From positions 1 through 5,715 of the forward strand of contig JAUXDG010000192.1 in assembly GCA_030618475.1 (NCBI GenBank): DNA of 5,715 nucleotides. Reading direction: 5' to 3'. This document shows, in pieces, positions 1-5,701 of this stretch; position 1 is the first letter of the stretch; every line of letters begins with the position of its first letter. The stretch is from Gammaproteobacteria bacterium. Lineage in GTDB: Bacteria; Pseudomonadota; Gammaproteobacteria; DSM-19610. The notes beneath the pieces are model-generated. The model searched no databases. It was given only the letters and a program-made list of their open reading frames with translations, and was not told the origin of the DNA. The position numbers were made by a program, and so were the translations under genes.

Positions 1-34
1 GACGCGGCCGTCGAGCGTACAGGGATGTATTTAC

Positions 35-101
35 AAGGTGAATTGTGTAGCAAGAGAGGGTCCTCCAGAGGAGCCTCTCGGAATGTCCCATTCCTCACCT
101 T
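35..101. repeat. Nested inverted repeats that can fold as a branched structure
   Basis: Bases 1-180 downstream of copZ carry no supported gene. Within them AAGGTGA (35-41) and TCACCTT (95-101) are a perfect 7-bp outer stem. Inside lie a 26-base near-palindrome (54-79: GAGAGG/CCTCTC and TCCTC/GAGGA around one G-G mismatch) and a perfect 6-bp hairpin (80-94: GGAATG-TCC-CATTCC). Together they can be drawn as two hairpins on a common stem. No T-run follows on the minus strand, so it is not an obvious copZ terminator. It may be a repeat element, an RNA 3' end structure or part of something beyond the window edge. Confidence 0.5.
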
Positions 102-180
102 CTGCCCTGGGGTACAGCGTGTCCCTCAAGCTGATGTCGGCGAACTGTCGCGCTCGTAATCGCGTTTGGCGACTTGGCGG

Positions 181-387
181 TTACAGGCTTGCCTCGTAAC
201 CCGCTTCCTTGATCGCGGCAATCAACGCATCCGTCGAGGCATGGCCTCTAAGCGTCGCGCCGCCCGGTTCCAGTGTCACCTGGATTACTTCGTCGACACC
301 CTCGACCGCAGTCAGTGCTTTTTCAACAGCGGCCACACAGTGCATGCAGGTCATGCCGTTGACGGTAAGCTGAATCGTATCACTCAT
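181..387 (-). CDS. copZ: CopZ-like copper chaperone (HMA domain)
   Basis: This 68-residue soluble protein is a single heavy-metal-associated domain with a beta-alpha-beta-beta-alpha-beta pattern. It has the GMTCMHC metal site (residues 11-17, Cys14 and Cys17), a VEKAL helix and a C-terminal AIKEAGYEA. It should bind one Cu(I) in the cytoplasm and pass it to CopA. Its ATG lies 3 bases after the copA stop, and its GGAG ribosome site (394-397) covers the last copA codon and the first base of its stop, so both are co-transcribed and probably translationally coupled. Such domains can also be mercury carriers (MerP-like), but this one has no signal peptide and sits with a Cu(I) pump. The stop is TAA. 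Confidence 0.93.
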   Translation of the reverse strand: MSDTIQLTVNGMTCMHCVAAVEKALTAVEGVDEVIQVTLEPGGATLRGHASTDALIAAIKEAGYEASL

Positions 388-390
388 GAT

Positions 391-2880
391 TTACTCCACA
401 GGTTTGAAAAGTCGCAGACGGTTGGCATTGCTGACCACGGTAACAGAAGACAGGGCCATGGCCACACTCGCAAATACCGGGCTCAACAGCCAGCCGCTCA
501 AGGGATAGAACAGGCCGGCAGCCAGCGGGATGCCGGTGGTATTATAGATAAAGGCGCCGAACAGGTTCTGCCTGATGTTGCGCAGTGTCACTTTCGACAG
601 CGATATGGCGGTGGCTACGCTGGCCAGTGAATTGCTGGCCAGGGTGACATCGGCGCTTTCTATTGCGACATCGGTGCCGCTGCCGATGGCAAACCCCACC
701 TGGGCCTGTGCCAGGGCGGGTGCGTCATTGATGCCGTCACCCACCATGCCCACGGTAAACCCCTGTTGCTGCAGTTCCCTGATAACATCCGCTTTGTGTT
801 CGGGTAATACGCGGCTGTGTACAGGCTTGATATTCAGTTCCTGTGCCACAGCCTGCGCGGTCTGCGCATGATCACCCGTGCACATCACCACCTCGATGCC
901 CTGAGCGCGAAGTTTTCTGAGCGCCGCCGGGGTATCTTTCCTGACCGGGTCACGCAGCCCGAGTACCGCGAGAGCCTGAGTCTGGTCGGCAAGCCATACC
1001 GGTGTCATCGCTTGCTGTGCCATACGCCGGGCATGTTCCTGGAGGGCGCTGTCTATACCGACATGATGGGATTCGATCCATTCCTGGCGGCCGATGTAGA
1101 GCATCCTGTTTTCAACGGATCCACGTACACCCTGACCGGCCTCGGCGTGGAAAGATTGCACGGGGATGATTTGCAACGCCCGCTCGGTCGCCGATGCCAC
1201 AATGGCCTGTGCCAGGGGGTGTTCAGAGGCGTGTTCCAGGCTGGCTGCCCACTGCAAAACATGGTCTTCATTAACTGATTCAATACAATGAAACTCGGTA
1301 ATGCGCGGCTGTCCCTCAGTCAGGGTGCCGGTTTTATCGACAACCAGATGGCTGATGCCCGCCGCCGACTGCAGCGCGTCACCGTTGCGGATCAGGATAC
1401 CCAGCTGCGCCGCGCGTCCCATACCCACCATAATGGCGATCGGTGTCGCCAGTCCCAGCGCGCAAGGGCAGGCAATGACCAGTACAGCGATGGCTGTGGT
1501 CAAGGCAAATGGCAGTTGCGGCTCGGGGCCAAAATAGAGCCAGCTTAAAAAGGTCAGGGTGGCGATCAGCAGAACAACGGGCACAAAGACAGCAGCGATT
1601 TGATCGACCAGTTTGCCGATCGGTGGTTTGCTCATCTGTGCCTGTTTAACAGACTCAATGATGCTGGCCAGTGTGGTAGCGTCACCGACACGATCAACAC
1701 GAACCCTGAGCAGGCCGGACCGGTTAAGGGTGCCGCCGGTGACGCTATCATGGGTGTATCTGGCAACCGGCAGCGATTCGCCGGTGATCATGGACTCGTC
1801 CACACTGGATGTTCCGTCGATGACGGTTCCATCGGTGGCAATCGTTTCACCCGGACGCACCATGAACACATCACCCGCCTGCAACAGCGATACCGGTATC
1901 TCGACCTCTTCCTGGTGGCGCAGAATACGTGCGGTTTTCGGAGCCAGTTCTATGAGTGCGCCTATGGCTTTACCGGTACGTGCTTTGGCGCGGATTTCCA
2001 GGGCATGCCCGAACTGCAGGAAGGCCAGGATAAGTACCGACGTTTCCAGGTAGACATGCCGTTGGGCCTCAGGGATAAAATCGGGGGCCAGTATTAAAAG
2101 CACAGAAGAAAACCAGGCGGCAGCGGTACCAACCGCAACCAGGGTGTCCATATTGGCGTTCCCATGGCGTGCCTGTTTCCAGGCGCCGGTATAATAGCTG
2201 TGGCCGCTGTAGGCCATGGTAAACAGGCACAGCAGGGCAATGCCAAGCCAGAATCCCCGGCCGTGCAGGTCCGTCAGTGACGAGACACTGTCAATAACCG
2301 GCAGTACGCCCAGATTCATGGCGAGCATCAATCCAAAGCCCACGCCGGCAGCAAGCGTGGCACGCCGAATGGACTGGCGAATATGATGCCGTGCCTGCTG
2401 CTCCTGAACACGATAGGGATCTTCCGTGTCCTCGACAATACGCGCCCTAAGGCCGGTATCCTTCAGTGCCAACAGAGCGTCAGCAGGATGAGCCGATAGG
2501 CTTATCTGGCAGTGCTGAGGATCACTCCAGCGAATTTGATCTTCCGGGCTGAATCTTTTCAGGGTGTCGCTTGCCCGTTGTTGTTCGGCGTCCTCTAACG
2601 GTGATTCGAAAACCAGTAGAATGTTATTAGTGGTCTGTCGTATTGTCAGGTGAGACGGATAACCCTGATCGGTGACAGCGTCAACGACGCGTTCGGGATC
2701 GCCGCCGACGACATAGGCCGCAGCTTCCACCAGATTCACCGAAGCGTCGGTCACGCCATCGACGGCAAGAATAGCCTTTTCGACCCGCGCCACACAGCTT
2801 GCACAGCTCATGTCCTCAACAGCCAGTTTATAGCCGTCGGGGCGTTTAGTGGATGAAGACGTTTCTTTTTGAACAGGCAC
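391..2880 (-). CDS. copA: Cu(I)-exporting P1B-1-type ATPase CopA
   Basis: This 829-residue inner-membrane pump moves Cu(I) from cytoplasm to periplasm using ATP. An N-terminal heavy-metal domain has MSCASC (24-29). A second stretch (about 84-150) looks like a domain of the same size but lacks CxxC. Eight membrane helices are expected near 173-192, 209-228, 244-264, 277-293, 427-450, 459-482, 771-791 and 796-815. Catalytic motifs are complete: TGES (366-369), CPC (471-473) in helix 6, DKTGT with the phosphorylated Asp515, HP (554-555) and GDGIND (714-719). Y779-N780 in helix 7 and M808..S811-S812 in helix 8 are the Cu(I) group signature, which separates it from Zn/Cd pumps. The GTG start at 2880 has a weak ribosome site, but no other start lies between it and the in-frame stop at 2932-2934. 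Three bases separate its stop from copZ. Confidence 0.95.
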   Translation of the reverse strand: MPVQKETSSSTKRPDGYKLAVEDMSCASCVARVEKAILAVDGVTDASVNLVEAAAYVVGGDPERVVDAVTDQGYPSHLTIRQTTNNILLVFESPLEDAEQQRASDTLKRFSPEDQIRWSDPQHCQISLSAHPADALLALKDTGLRARIVEDTEDPYRVQEQQARHHIRQSIRRATLAAGVGFGLMLAMNLGVLPVIDSVSSLTDLHGRGFWLGIALLCLFTMAYSGHSYYTGAWKQARHGNANMDTLVAVGTAAAWFSSVLLILAPDFIPEAQRHVYLETSVLILAFLQFGHALEIRAKARTGKAIGALIELAPKTARILRHQEEVEIPVSLLQAGDVFMVRPGETIATDGTVIDGTSSVDESMITGESLPVARYTHDSVTGGTLNRSGLLRVRVDRVGDATTLASIIESVKQAQMSKPPIGKLVDQIAAVFVPVVLLIATLTFLSWLYFGPEPQLPFALTTAIAVLVIACPCALGLATPIAIMVGMGRAAQLGILIRNGDALQSAAGISHLVVDKTGTLTEGQPRITEFHCIESVNEDHVLQWAASLEHASEHPLAQAIVASATERALQIIPVQSFHAEAGQGVRGSVENRMLYIGRQEWIESHHVGIDSALQEHARRMAQQAMTPVWLADQTQALAVLGLRDPVRKDTPAALRKLRAQGIEVVMCTGDHAQTAQAVAQELNIKPVHSRVLPEHKADVIRELQQQGFTVGMVGDGINDAPALAQAQVGFAIGSGTDVAIESADVTLASNSLASVATAISLSKVTLRNIRQNLFGAFIYNTTGIPLAAGLFYPLSGWLLSPVFASVAMALSSVTVVSNANRLRLFKPVE
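394..397 (-). promoter_or_regulatory. copZ ribosome binding site within the copA end
   Basis: GGAG on the minus strand, 6 bases before the copZ ATG, overlaps the last sense codon (GAG) and first stop base of copA. This is direct evidence that copA and copZ form one transcription unit. Confidence 0.8.
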
Positions 2881-2896
2881 TAGTCCGTATTTCTCA

Positions 2897-3046
2897 CCAC
2901 GAAGGGCACGAAGGTCACAAAGGAACTGATGTCAAAGGCGCTTCCACAGTGACCCTGAGCGCGCAGGACCACATGCCGTGTCCGCTGACATTCTCGCAGC
3001 GAACGTCTAAGCGGTTATGCCTTCGTGACCTTTGTGCCCTTGGTGG
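2897..3046. repeat. 150-bp palindromic intergenic element with nonamer arms
   Basis: The 188-base gap between hvfD and copA holds no gene. Its outer arms, 2897-2923 and 3020-3046, are 27-base inverted repeats matching at 24 positions. Each arm is three 9-base units of the form CACGAAGGN, and the three mismatches fall at the same place in each unit. Between the arms are small hairpins: GCGCT/AGCGC (2938-2962), an imperfect GGAC...GTCC dyad (2966-2983) and CGCTG/CAGCG (2983-3001). I recognise the CACGAAGG-type unit from memory as a scattered intergenic repeat in environmental bacteria; this was not searched. It may be a MITE-like or REP-like element. It could damp transcription from hvfD into copA, though no T-run makes it a standard terminator. 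I see no convincing target-site duplication. Confidence 0.75.
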
Positions 3047-3068
3047 TTAAGCTTGTGAAAAATCCAGA

Positions 3069-3659
3069 CTAGCGCATAAACGCGCGTCGAATCCAGTGGT
3101 CCATGCTGAAATAACGTCCGGCACCGATGAAAAACAGGACCAGCAACATGATGAAATAGGTGGCCGCAAATTCGATGCCGTTATTGAGCATGACGAAGTT
3201 GCCGTTTTCGGTCAGCCAGTCGTAGTTACCGTGCTGCTGCAGGATTTCCTTACCCTGGTTGAGGCGTTCAATGGCGCCTTCCGTACGTGGGGTCGCGAAC
3301 AGTCCGCTGCCTTCGGCAATCGCCAGCCAGCCATTTTGCAGGTGCACGGTGACCGCTGCGACCACCATGGTGGCCATCAGTGGGATTGATATCCAGCGTA
3401 CCGCAAAACCGATCAGCAACAGTACCGCACCACCGACCTCGGTGAGTGTCGCTGCCCAGGCCATGAATTCCGGGAAGGGCAGTCCGAGTCCCCAGTCCGG
3501 ATTTCCGAACCAGTCTATGATGCTGTCCATGTCAGCCAGTTTCTTGTTTCCGGCCATCCAGAATATGGGGACGAGGTACAGGCGTAATGCCAGCGGGGCC
3601 AGAAAATCCAGGCTTCGTGTCATGTCGAGCAGTCGCTGCAGTAGGACCAGGGGGTACAT
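3069..3659 (-). CDS. hvfD: DoxX-family inner-membrane protein HvfD
   Basis: This is a 196-residue DoxX-type membrane protein with about four transmembrane helices (near residues 19-36, 65-86, 88-107 and 161-182). Family features include WMAGNKKL (34-41) and FPEFMAWAATLTEVGGAVLLLIG (62-84). A soluble loop of about 50 residues lies between helices 3 and 4 and probably faces one side of the membrane. DoxX proteins commonly close hvf/buf operons. Their role there is unproven; help with redox supply, copper or peptide handling has been considered. The reading frame stays open upstream to 3734, but the ATG at 3659 is the right start. It overlaps the hvfC stop by one base (TAATG), has AAAGGAG 8 bases upstream, and begins the MYPL hydrophobic N-terminus. 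The longer version would add 25 polar residues inside hvfC. Start confidence is high, function low. Confidence 0.9.
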   Translation of the reverse strand: MYPLVLLQRLLDMTRSLDFLAPLALRLYLVPIFWMAGNKKLADMDSIIDWFGNPDWGLGLPFPEFMAWAATLTEVGGAVLLLIGFAVRWISIPLMATMVVAAVTVHLQNGWLAIAEGSGLFATPRTEGAIERLNQGKEILQQHGNYDWLTENGNFVMLNNGIEFAATYFIMLLVLFFIGAGRYFSMDHWIRRAFMR

Positions 3660-4483
3660 TAGGCTGTCTCCTTTGTTGTCTGTGTACCTTGATGTGAGGT
3701 TATCATGCCGAGCACAATCCCGCGCTGCTGCCACTCCTGCAGAATCTGTCGCCCGCCATCAATGACAACGTCAGGGTTCGGGTGCTGGAGTTCAGCAGCG
3801 ATCTGTTCCAGAGCCTGGCGCCCGCTGAGTTTTGTATCCTCCTGGAGCAGCGCAAGAAGACGGGCGCTGACGGGGTTCAATTCGATAAATCCAACCTCAT
3901 CGTCAGGGGCGCGATAAACCAGCAGATAAGTTGTCTGCTCAGCGGGTGTCGCCGGTATGAATTCCGGGCTGATTTTGTGCACCGGGTAGCGGTAGGACAA
4001 TGGCCAGGCGAGTGTTGAGACAACGGGGATCGCGTCCAGTAAATCACCCCCTGGGGCTGTAAAATCAGTCTCCCGACCACGATTTTCTGCATCATCGGCT
4101 TCCGCAACCGACAACGCCAGCTCCACCCATTCATAATGCGCAAGTTCACGCAGGAACGGCAGATCGTCTGCACGATCACTTCGCTCCTGTTGCAGATAAT
4201 TGAGAAACTCGCGGGGGATTTCCAGGAACAGCGGCGAATGGCACTGGTGTCTGGCATAGAAATCACGCGCCATGGCGTGCCAGCTATGGTCATCCATCAG
4301 CGTGCGCAATACCGGGAAGCTGTTGGACAGAAACCCTTCTATATTGTTGTAGAACAGTTCCCGGTAGATCCCCATGCGGCGATCTTCGATATTGTCCGGT
4401 GCCCGCTTGTGTTCAGGGTCACGAATATGCGCGGCAAATTCATACTGCCGTTGCATGAAACCGGCTTTAGCCGTGTCCGGCAC
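3659..4483 (-). CDS. hvfC: HvfC/BufC, DUF2063 partner protein of the MNIO enzyme
   Basis: This 274-residue protein has the N-terminal DUF2063 domain (roughly residues 10-100), often labelled a putative DNA-binding domain. It includes HIRDPEHK (19-26), IEDRRMGIYRELFYNNIEGFL (32-52) and SFPVLR (55-60). A second C-terminal domain follows (about 160-260), with the YPVHKISPEF (166-175) and LNPVSARLL (202-210) segments typical of HvfC. In RiPP operons this family is the required partner of the MNIO, thought to recognise the precursor leader and present it to HvfB; DNA binding is not established. The GTG start at 4483 is chosen because AAGG lies about 9 bases upstream and the short extra N-terminus is usual. 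ATG at 4456 (residue 10) is the alternative and would begin 10 bases after the hvfB stop. The GTG start gives a 17-base overlap with hvfB. The end shares one base with the hvfD start. Confidence 0.92.
   Translation of the reverse strand: MPDTAKAGFMQRQYEFAAHIRDPEHKRAPDNIEDRRMGIYRELFYNNIEGFLSNSFPVLRTLMDDHSWHAMARDFYARHQCHSPLFLEIPREFLNYLQQERSDRADDLPFLRELAHYEWVELALSVAEADDAENRGRETDFTAPGGDLLDAIPVVSTLAWPLSYRYPVHKISPEFIPATPAEQTTYLLVYRAPDDEVGFIELNPVSARLLALLQEDTKLSGRQALEQIAAELQHPNPDVVIDGGRQILQEWQQRGIVLGMITSHQGTQTTKETA
3668..3674 (-). promoter_or_regulatory. Ribosome binding site that fixes the hvfD start
   Basis: AAAGGAG on the minus strand lies 8 bases before the ATG at 3659, inside the last codons of hvfC. 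It decides for the shorter hvfD and, with the TAATG junction, implies coupled translation of hvfC and hvfD. Confidence 0.85.
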
Positions 4484-5327
4484 GGCGGGAATCCTTCTGT
4501 TGATAGCACTTGTTTTGCAAGCACACGATTCGGTCGACTTCGCTCAACAGCTCCGGCAGGGGCGGGATATTGAAGTCGCGTTCGAGCAGGGTGGGAACAA
4601 CGCCACACTGTGTGTAGGCCTTGTCCAGCAGGCCCCAGACCGGGGCGATAATATCGGCACCGTGGGTATCCACAATCAGGTCTTCAGCCTCGTTACGATG
4701 CCCGGCGACATGGAAATACATCACCCGTTCAGCGGGTAATGCCGTTAAGAATTCATCAGCATCGTAGTGATGGTTAATGCTGTTGACGTAGATATTGTTT
4801 ACGTCGAGCAGCAGGTCGCAGTCAGCTTCTGTCAGGACTGCGTTGATAAAGTCGATTTCCTCCATTTCCTTGCCAGGCGCTGCGTAATAGGACACGTTTT
4901 CCATGGCAATACGCCGCTCGAGGATCTCCTGGGTGCGGCGTATCCGCGCCGCGACATAGTGTACGGCCTCTTCGGTAAAGGGAATCGGCATCAGGTCATA
5001 CAGATGACCGTCGTCACTGCAATAGCTCAGGTGTTCGGAATAGCCCTTGATCTGGTGCTGGTCCAGAAACTGTTTCAGGCGCTGCAGAAAGGTTTCATCC
5101 AGCGGGCTGGGGCTGCCAATGGACAAGGACAGTCCGTGGCACACAAATGGATAGCGTTCGGTAAATGCACGGAACCGTTTGCCATACCGGCCGCCCACCC
5201 CGATCCAGTTTTCCGGCGCGACTTCATAGAAGCCGACCTGTTCGGGAGGCTGGTCCGCGAGCGGACCCATCAGGGTCCGCCGCAGTCCGAGTCCGGCTCC
5301 ATGAACAGGATAACATGACTCCTTCAT
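4467..5327 (-). CDS. hvfB: MNIO (DUF692) RiPP-modifying enzyme HvfB
   Basis: This 286-residue protein is a multinuclear non-heme iron oxidative enzyme (MNIO, formerly DUF692), a TIM-barrel relative of MbnB. With HvfC it is expected to oxidise the cysteines of the HvfA EGKCG motifs, using O2 in the cytoplasm. Family signatures run in order: GAGLGLR (10-16), FYEVAPENW (33-41), HGLSLS (64-69), SEHLSY (97-102), MENVSYY (142-148), LLLDVNNIYVN (172-182), FHVAGH (205-210), VDTHG (219-223) and LLERDFN (247-253). Probable metal ligands are His64, His99, Glu143, Asp175, Asn178, His206, His210, Asp220, His222 and Glu249, so the active site looks intact. The length is usual for the family. The ATG lies 12 bases after the hvfA stop and has no clear Shine-Dalgarno, so translation may depend on hvfA. 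The C-terminal tail (about 270-286) is polar and overlaps the start of hvfC. Confidence 0.95.
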   Translation of the reverse strand: MKESCYPVHGAGLGLRRTLMGPLADQPPEQVGFYEVAPENWIGVGGRYGKRFRAFTERYPFVCHGLSLSIGSPSPLDETFLQRLKQFLDQHQIKGYSEHLSYCSDDGHLYDLMPIPFTEEAVHYVAARIRRTQEILERRIAMENVSYYAAPGKEMEEIDFINAVLTEADCDLLLDVNNIYVNSINHHYDADEFLTALPAERVMYFHVAGHRNEAEDLIVDTHGADIIAPVWGLLDKAYTQCGVVPTLLERDFNIPPLPELLSEVDRIVCLQNKCYQQKDSRRAGHG

Positions 5328-5335
5328 GGCTGAAG
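5322..5335 (-). promoter_or_regulatory. Hairpin covering the hvfB start codon
   Basis: On the minus strand CTTCA-GCCA-TGAAG forms a perfect 5-bp stem with a 4-base loop. The hvfB ATG straddles the loop and the 3' arm. No Shine-Dalgarno is visible in the 12-base hvfA-hvfB gap. Ribosomes finishing hvfA would open this stem, so hvfB may be translated at a fixed low ratio to hvfA. The structure is seen; the control role is inference. Confidence 0.4.
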
Positions 5336-5339
5336 CGGT

Positions 5340-5612
5340 TTACTTGCCGCCGCACTTTCCTTCTTTTTTCATTTTTCCTTCGCCGCATTTGCCTTCGCCG
5401 CATTTGCCTTCAGCTGCTTTCGCCTTGCCTTCGCCGCACTTGCCTTCGCCGCATTTTCCTTCGGCTTTTTCGGCCACCATGTAGCCGCTGGAAAGTTCGG
5501 TCATGCTGAACGGGTTTTCAGCGGCGTTGACAATCGTGGTGCCAGCCAGGGAGGTGACAAATGTAGCACCAAGGGCAATAGCGAGAGGTTTGATAACAGT
5601 TTTAGTGGACAT
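5340..5612 (-). CDS. hvfA: HvfA/bufferin-type RiPP precursor with EGKCG repeats
   Basis: This 90-residue protein is the substrate of the operon. Residues 1-30 look like a Sec signal peptide: Lys at 4 and 8, a hydrophobic stretch at about 9-28, and a V-N-A cleavage site before AENPF. Residues 31-50 carry the NPF...LSSGYMVA segment that I recognise from HvfA-family precursors. Residues 51-90 are the core: five EGKCG motifs with cysteines at 54, 59, 71, 76 and 87, plus two cysteine-free variants, EGKAK (61-65) and EGKMK (78-82). In characterised relatives the MNIO enzyme HvfB with HvfC converts EGKCG cysteines to oxazolone/thioamide-type groups that bind copper, and the peptide acts outside the cytoplasm. 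Modification here is inferred from the motif and neighbours. The ATG has an AAGGAGG Shine-Dalgarno 8 bases upstream, the strongest in the operon, which fits a precursor needed in excess of its enzymes. The stop is TAA. Confidence 0.95.
   Translation of the reverse strand: MSTKTVIKPLAIALGATFVTSLAGTTIVNAAENPFSMTELSSGYMVAEKAEGKCGEGKCGEGKAKAAEGKCGEGKCGEGKMKKEGKCGGK
5349..5462 (-). repeat. Tandem EGKCG-coding repeats in the hvfA core
   Basis: The core region (residues 51-88) is built of near-identical 15-base units reading GAAGGCAAATGCGGC with few changes. They are grouped into a higher-order unit: two EGKCG motifs, one EGKxK motif and a short linker. That unit occurs twice (residues 51-67 and 68-83) and is followed by one final EGKCG (84-88). 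Similarity at DNA level suggests growth by recent duplication or slippage, with the cysteine lost in the third member of each group. Confidence 0.9.
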
Positions 5613-5620
5613 TGGATACG

Positions 5621-5627
5621 CCTCCTT
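5621..5627 (-). promoter_or_regulatory. Strong ribosome binding site of hvfA
   Basis: The minus strand reads AAGGAGG, a full match to the anti-Shine-Dalgarno, 8 bases before the hvfA ATG. It is much stronger than anything before hvfB, so precursor and enzyme can be made in unequal amounts from one message. Confidence 0.9.
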
Positions 5628-5639
5628 AAGGCTTTAGTA

Positions 5640-5665
5640 ACAACTAGGGTACCTGGTACCGTTGT
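5640..5665. promoter_or_regulatory. GGTACC-T-GGTACC palindrome upstream of hvfA, possible operator
   Basis: Two GGTACC hexamers (5648-5653 and 5655-5660), each self-complementary, flank one base. They are framed by ACAAC (5640-5644) and GTTGT (5661-5665), giving a dyad interrupted by three bases on one side. The centre lies about 40 bases upstream of the hvfA ATG. On the minus strand a TTTACA hexamer (5663-5668) sits just upstream and could be a -35 element, but I see no good -10 at 16-18 bases. The symmetry is plain in the sequence. The operator role, and which protein would bind, are guesses. It could instead be a leader hairpin. Confidence 0.4.
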
Positions 5666-5684
5666 AAAACCGGCATTCAAGCCA

Positions 5685-5701
5685 TCATTCTTTATGAATG
5701 A
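5685..5701. repeat. Short perfect hairpin TCATTC-TTTAT-GAATGA
   Basis: A 6-bp inverted repeat with a 5-base loop lies near the window edge, upstream of hvfA. It is AT-rich and could belong to a binding site, a promoter or the end of a gene beyond the window. It does not fit a Fur box that I can recognise, and no T-run follows to make it a clear terminator. Confidence 0.35.

Noticed and set aside
54..79. Near-palindrome as a rho-independent terminator of copA-copZ
   Set aside because: No T-run follows on the minus strand, the tip has too small a loop unless pairs open, and it lies about 100 bases past the copZ stop.
35..101. Integron attC site or retron RNA
   Set aside because: No GTTRRRY/RYYYAAC ends, no integrase or reverse transcriptase gene in view.
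1..159. Open plus-strand frame from the window edge, possible 3' end of a gene
   Set aside because: The translation shows no family feature, and the region is dominated by inverted repeats; a partial gene cannot be excluded but is not supported.
166..630. Plus-strand open frame across copZ and the copA end
   Set aside because: It runs antisense to two well-supported genes, has no ribosome site and its composition is that of a shadow frame.
1600..2097. Long plus-strand open frames opposite copA, for example 1600-2097 and 817-1278
   Set aside because: They are antisense shadows of a complete, motif-rich copA and resemble no family that I know.
2930..2935. Perfect TTGACA (minus strand) as a -35 element for copA
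   Set aside because: No acceptable -10 hexamer at 16-18 bases, and no CueR-type dyad nearby; chance match is likely.
2853..3050. Plus-strand frame with a His-Glu-Gly-His repeat peptide
   Set aside because: The repeat peptide is just the 9-base units of the palindromic element read as codons; the frame begins inside copA antisense.
3660..3734. Longer hvfD beginning at 3734
   Set aside because: It would lie inside hvfC, adds 25 polar residues and ignores the strong AAAGGAG and TAATG junction at 3659.
5349..5462. CRISPR-like or satellite array in the repeat-rich stretch
   Set aside because: The units are 15 bases, in frame, without unique spacers, and encode the known EGKCG motif.
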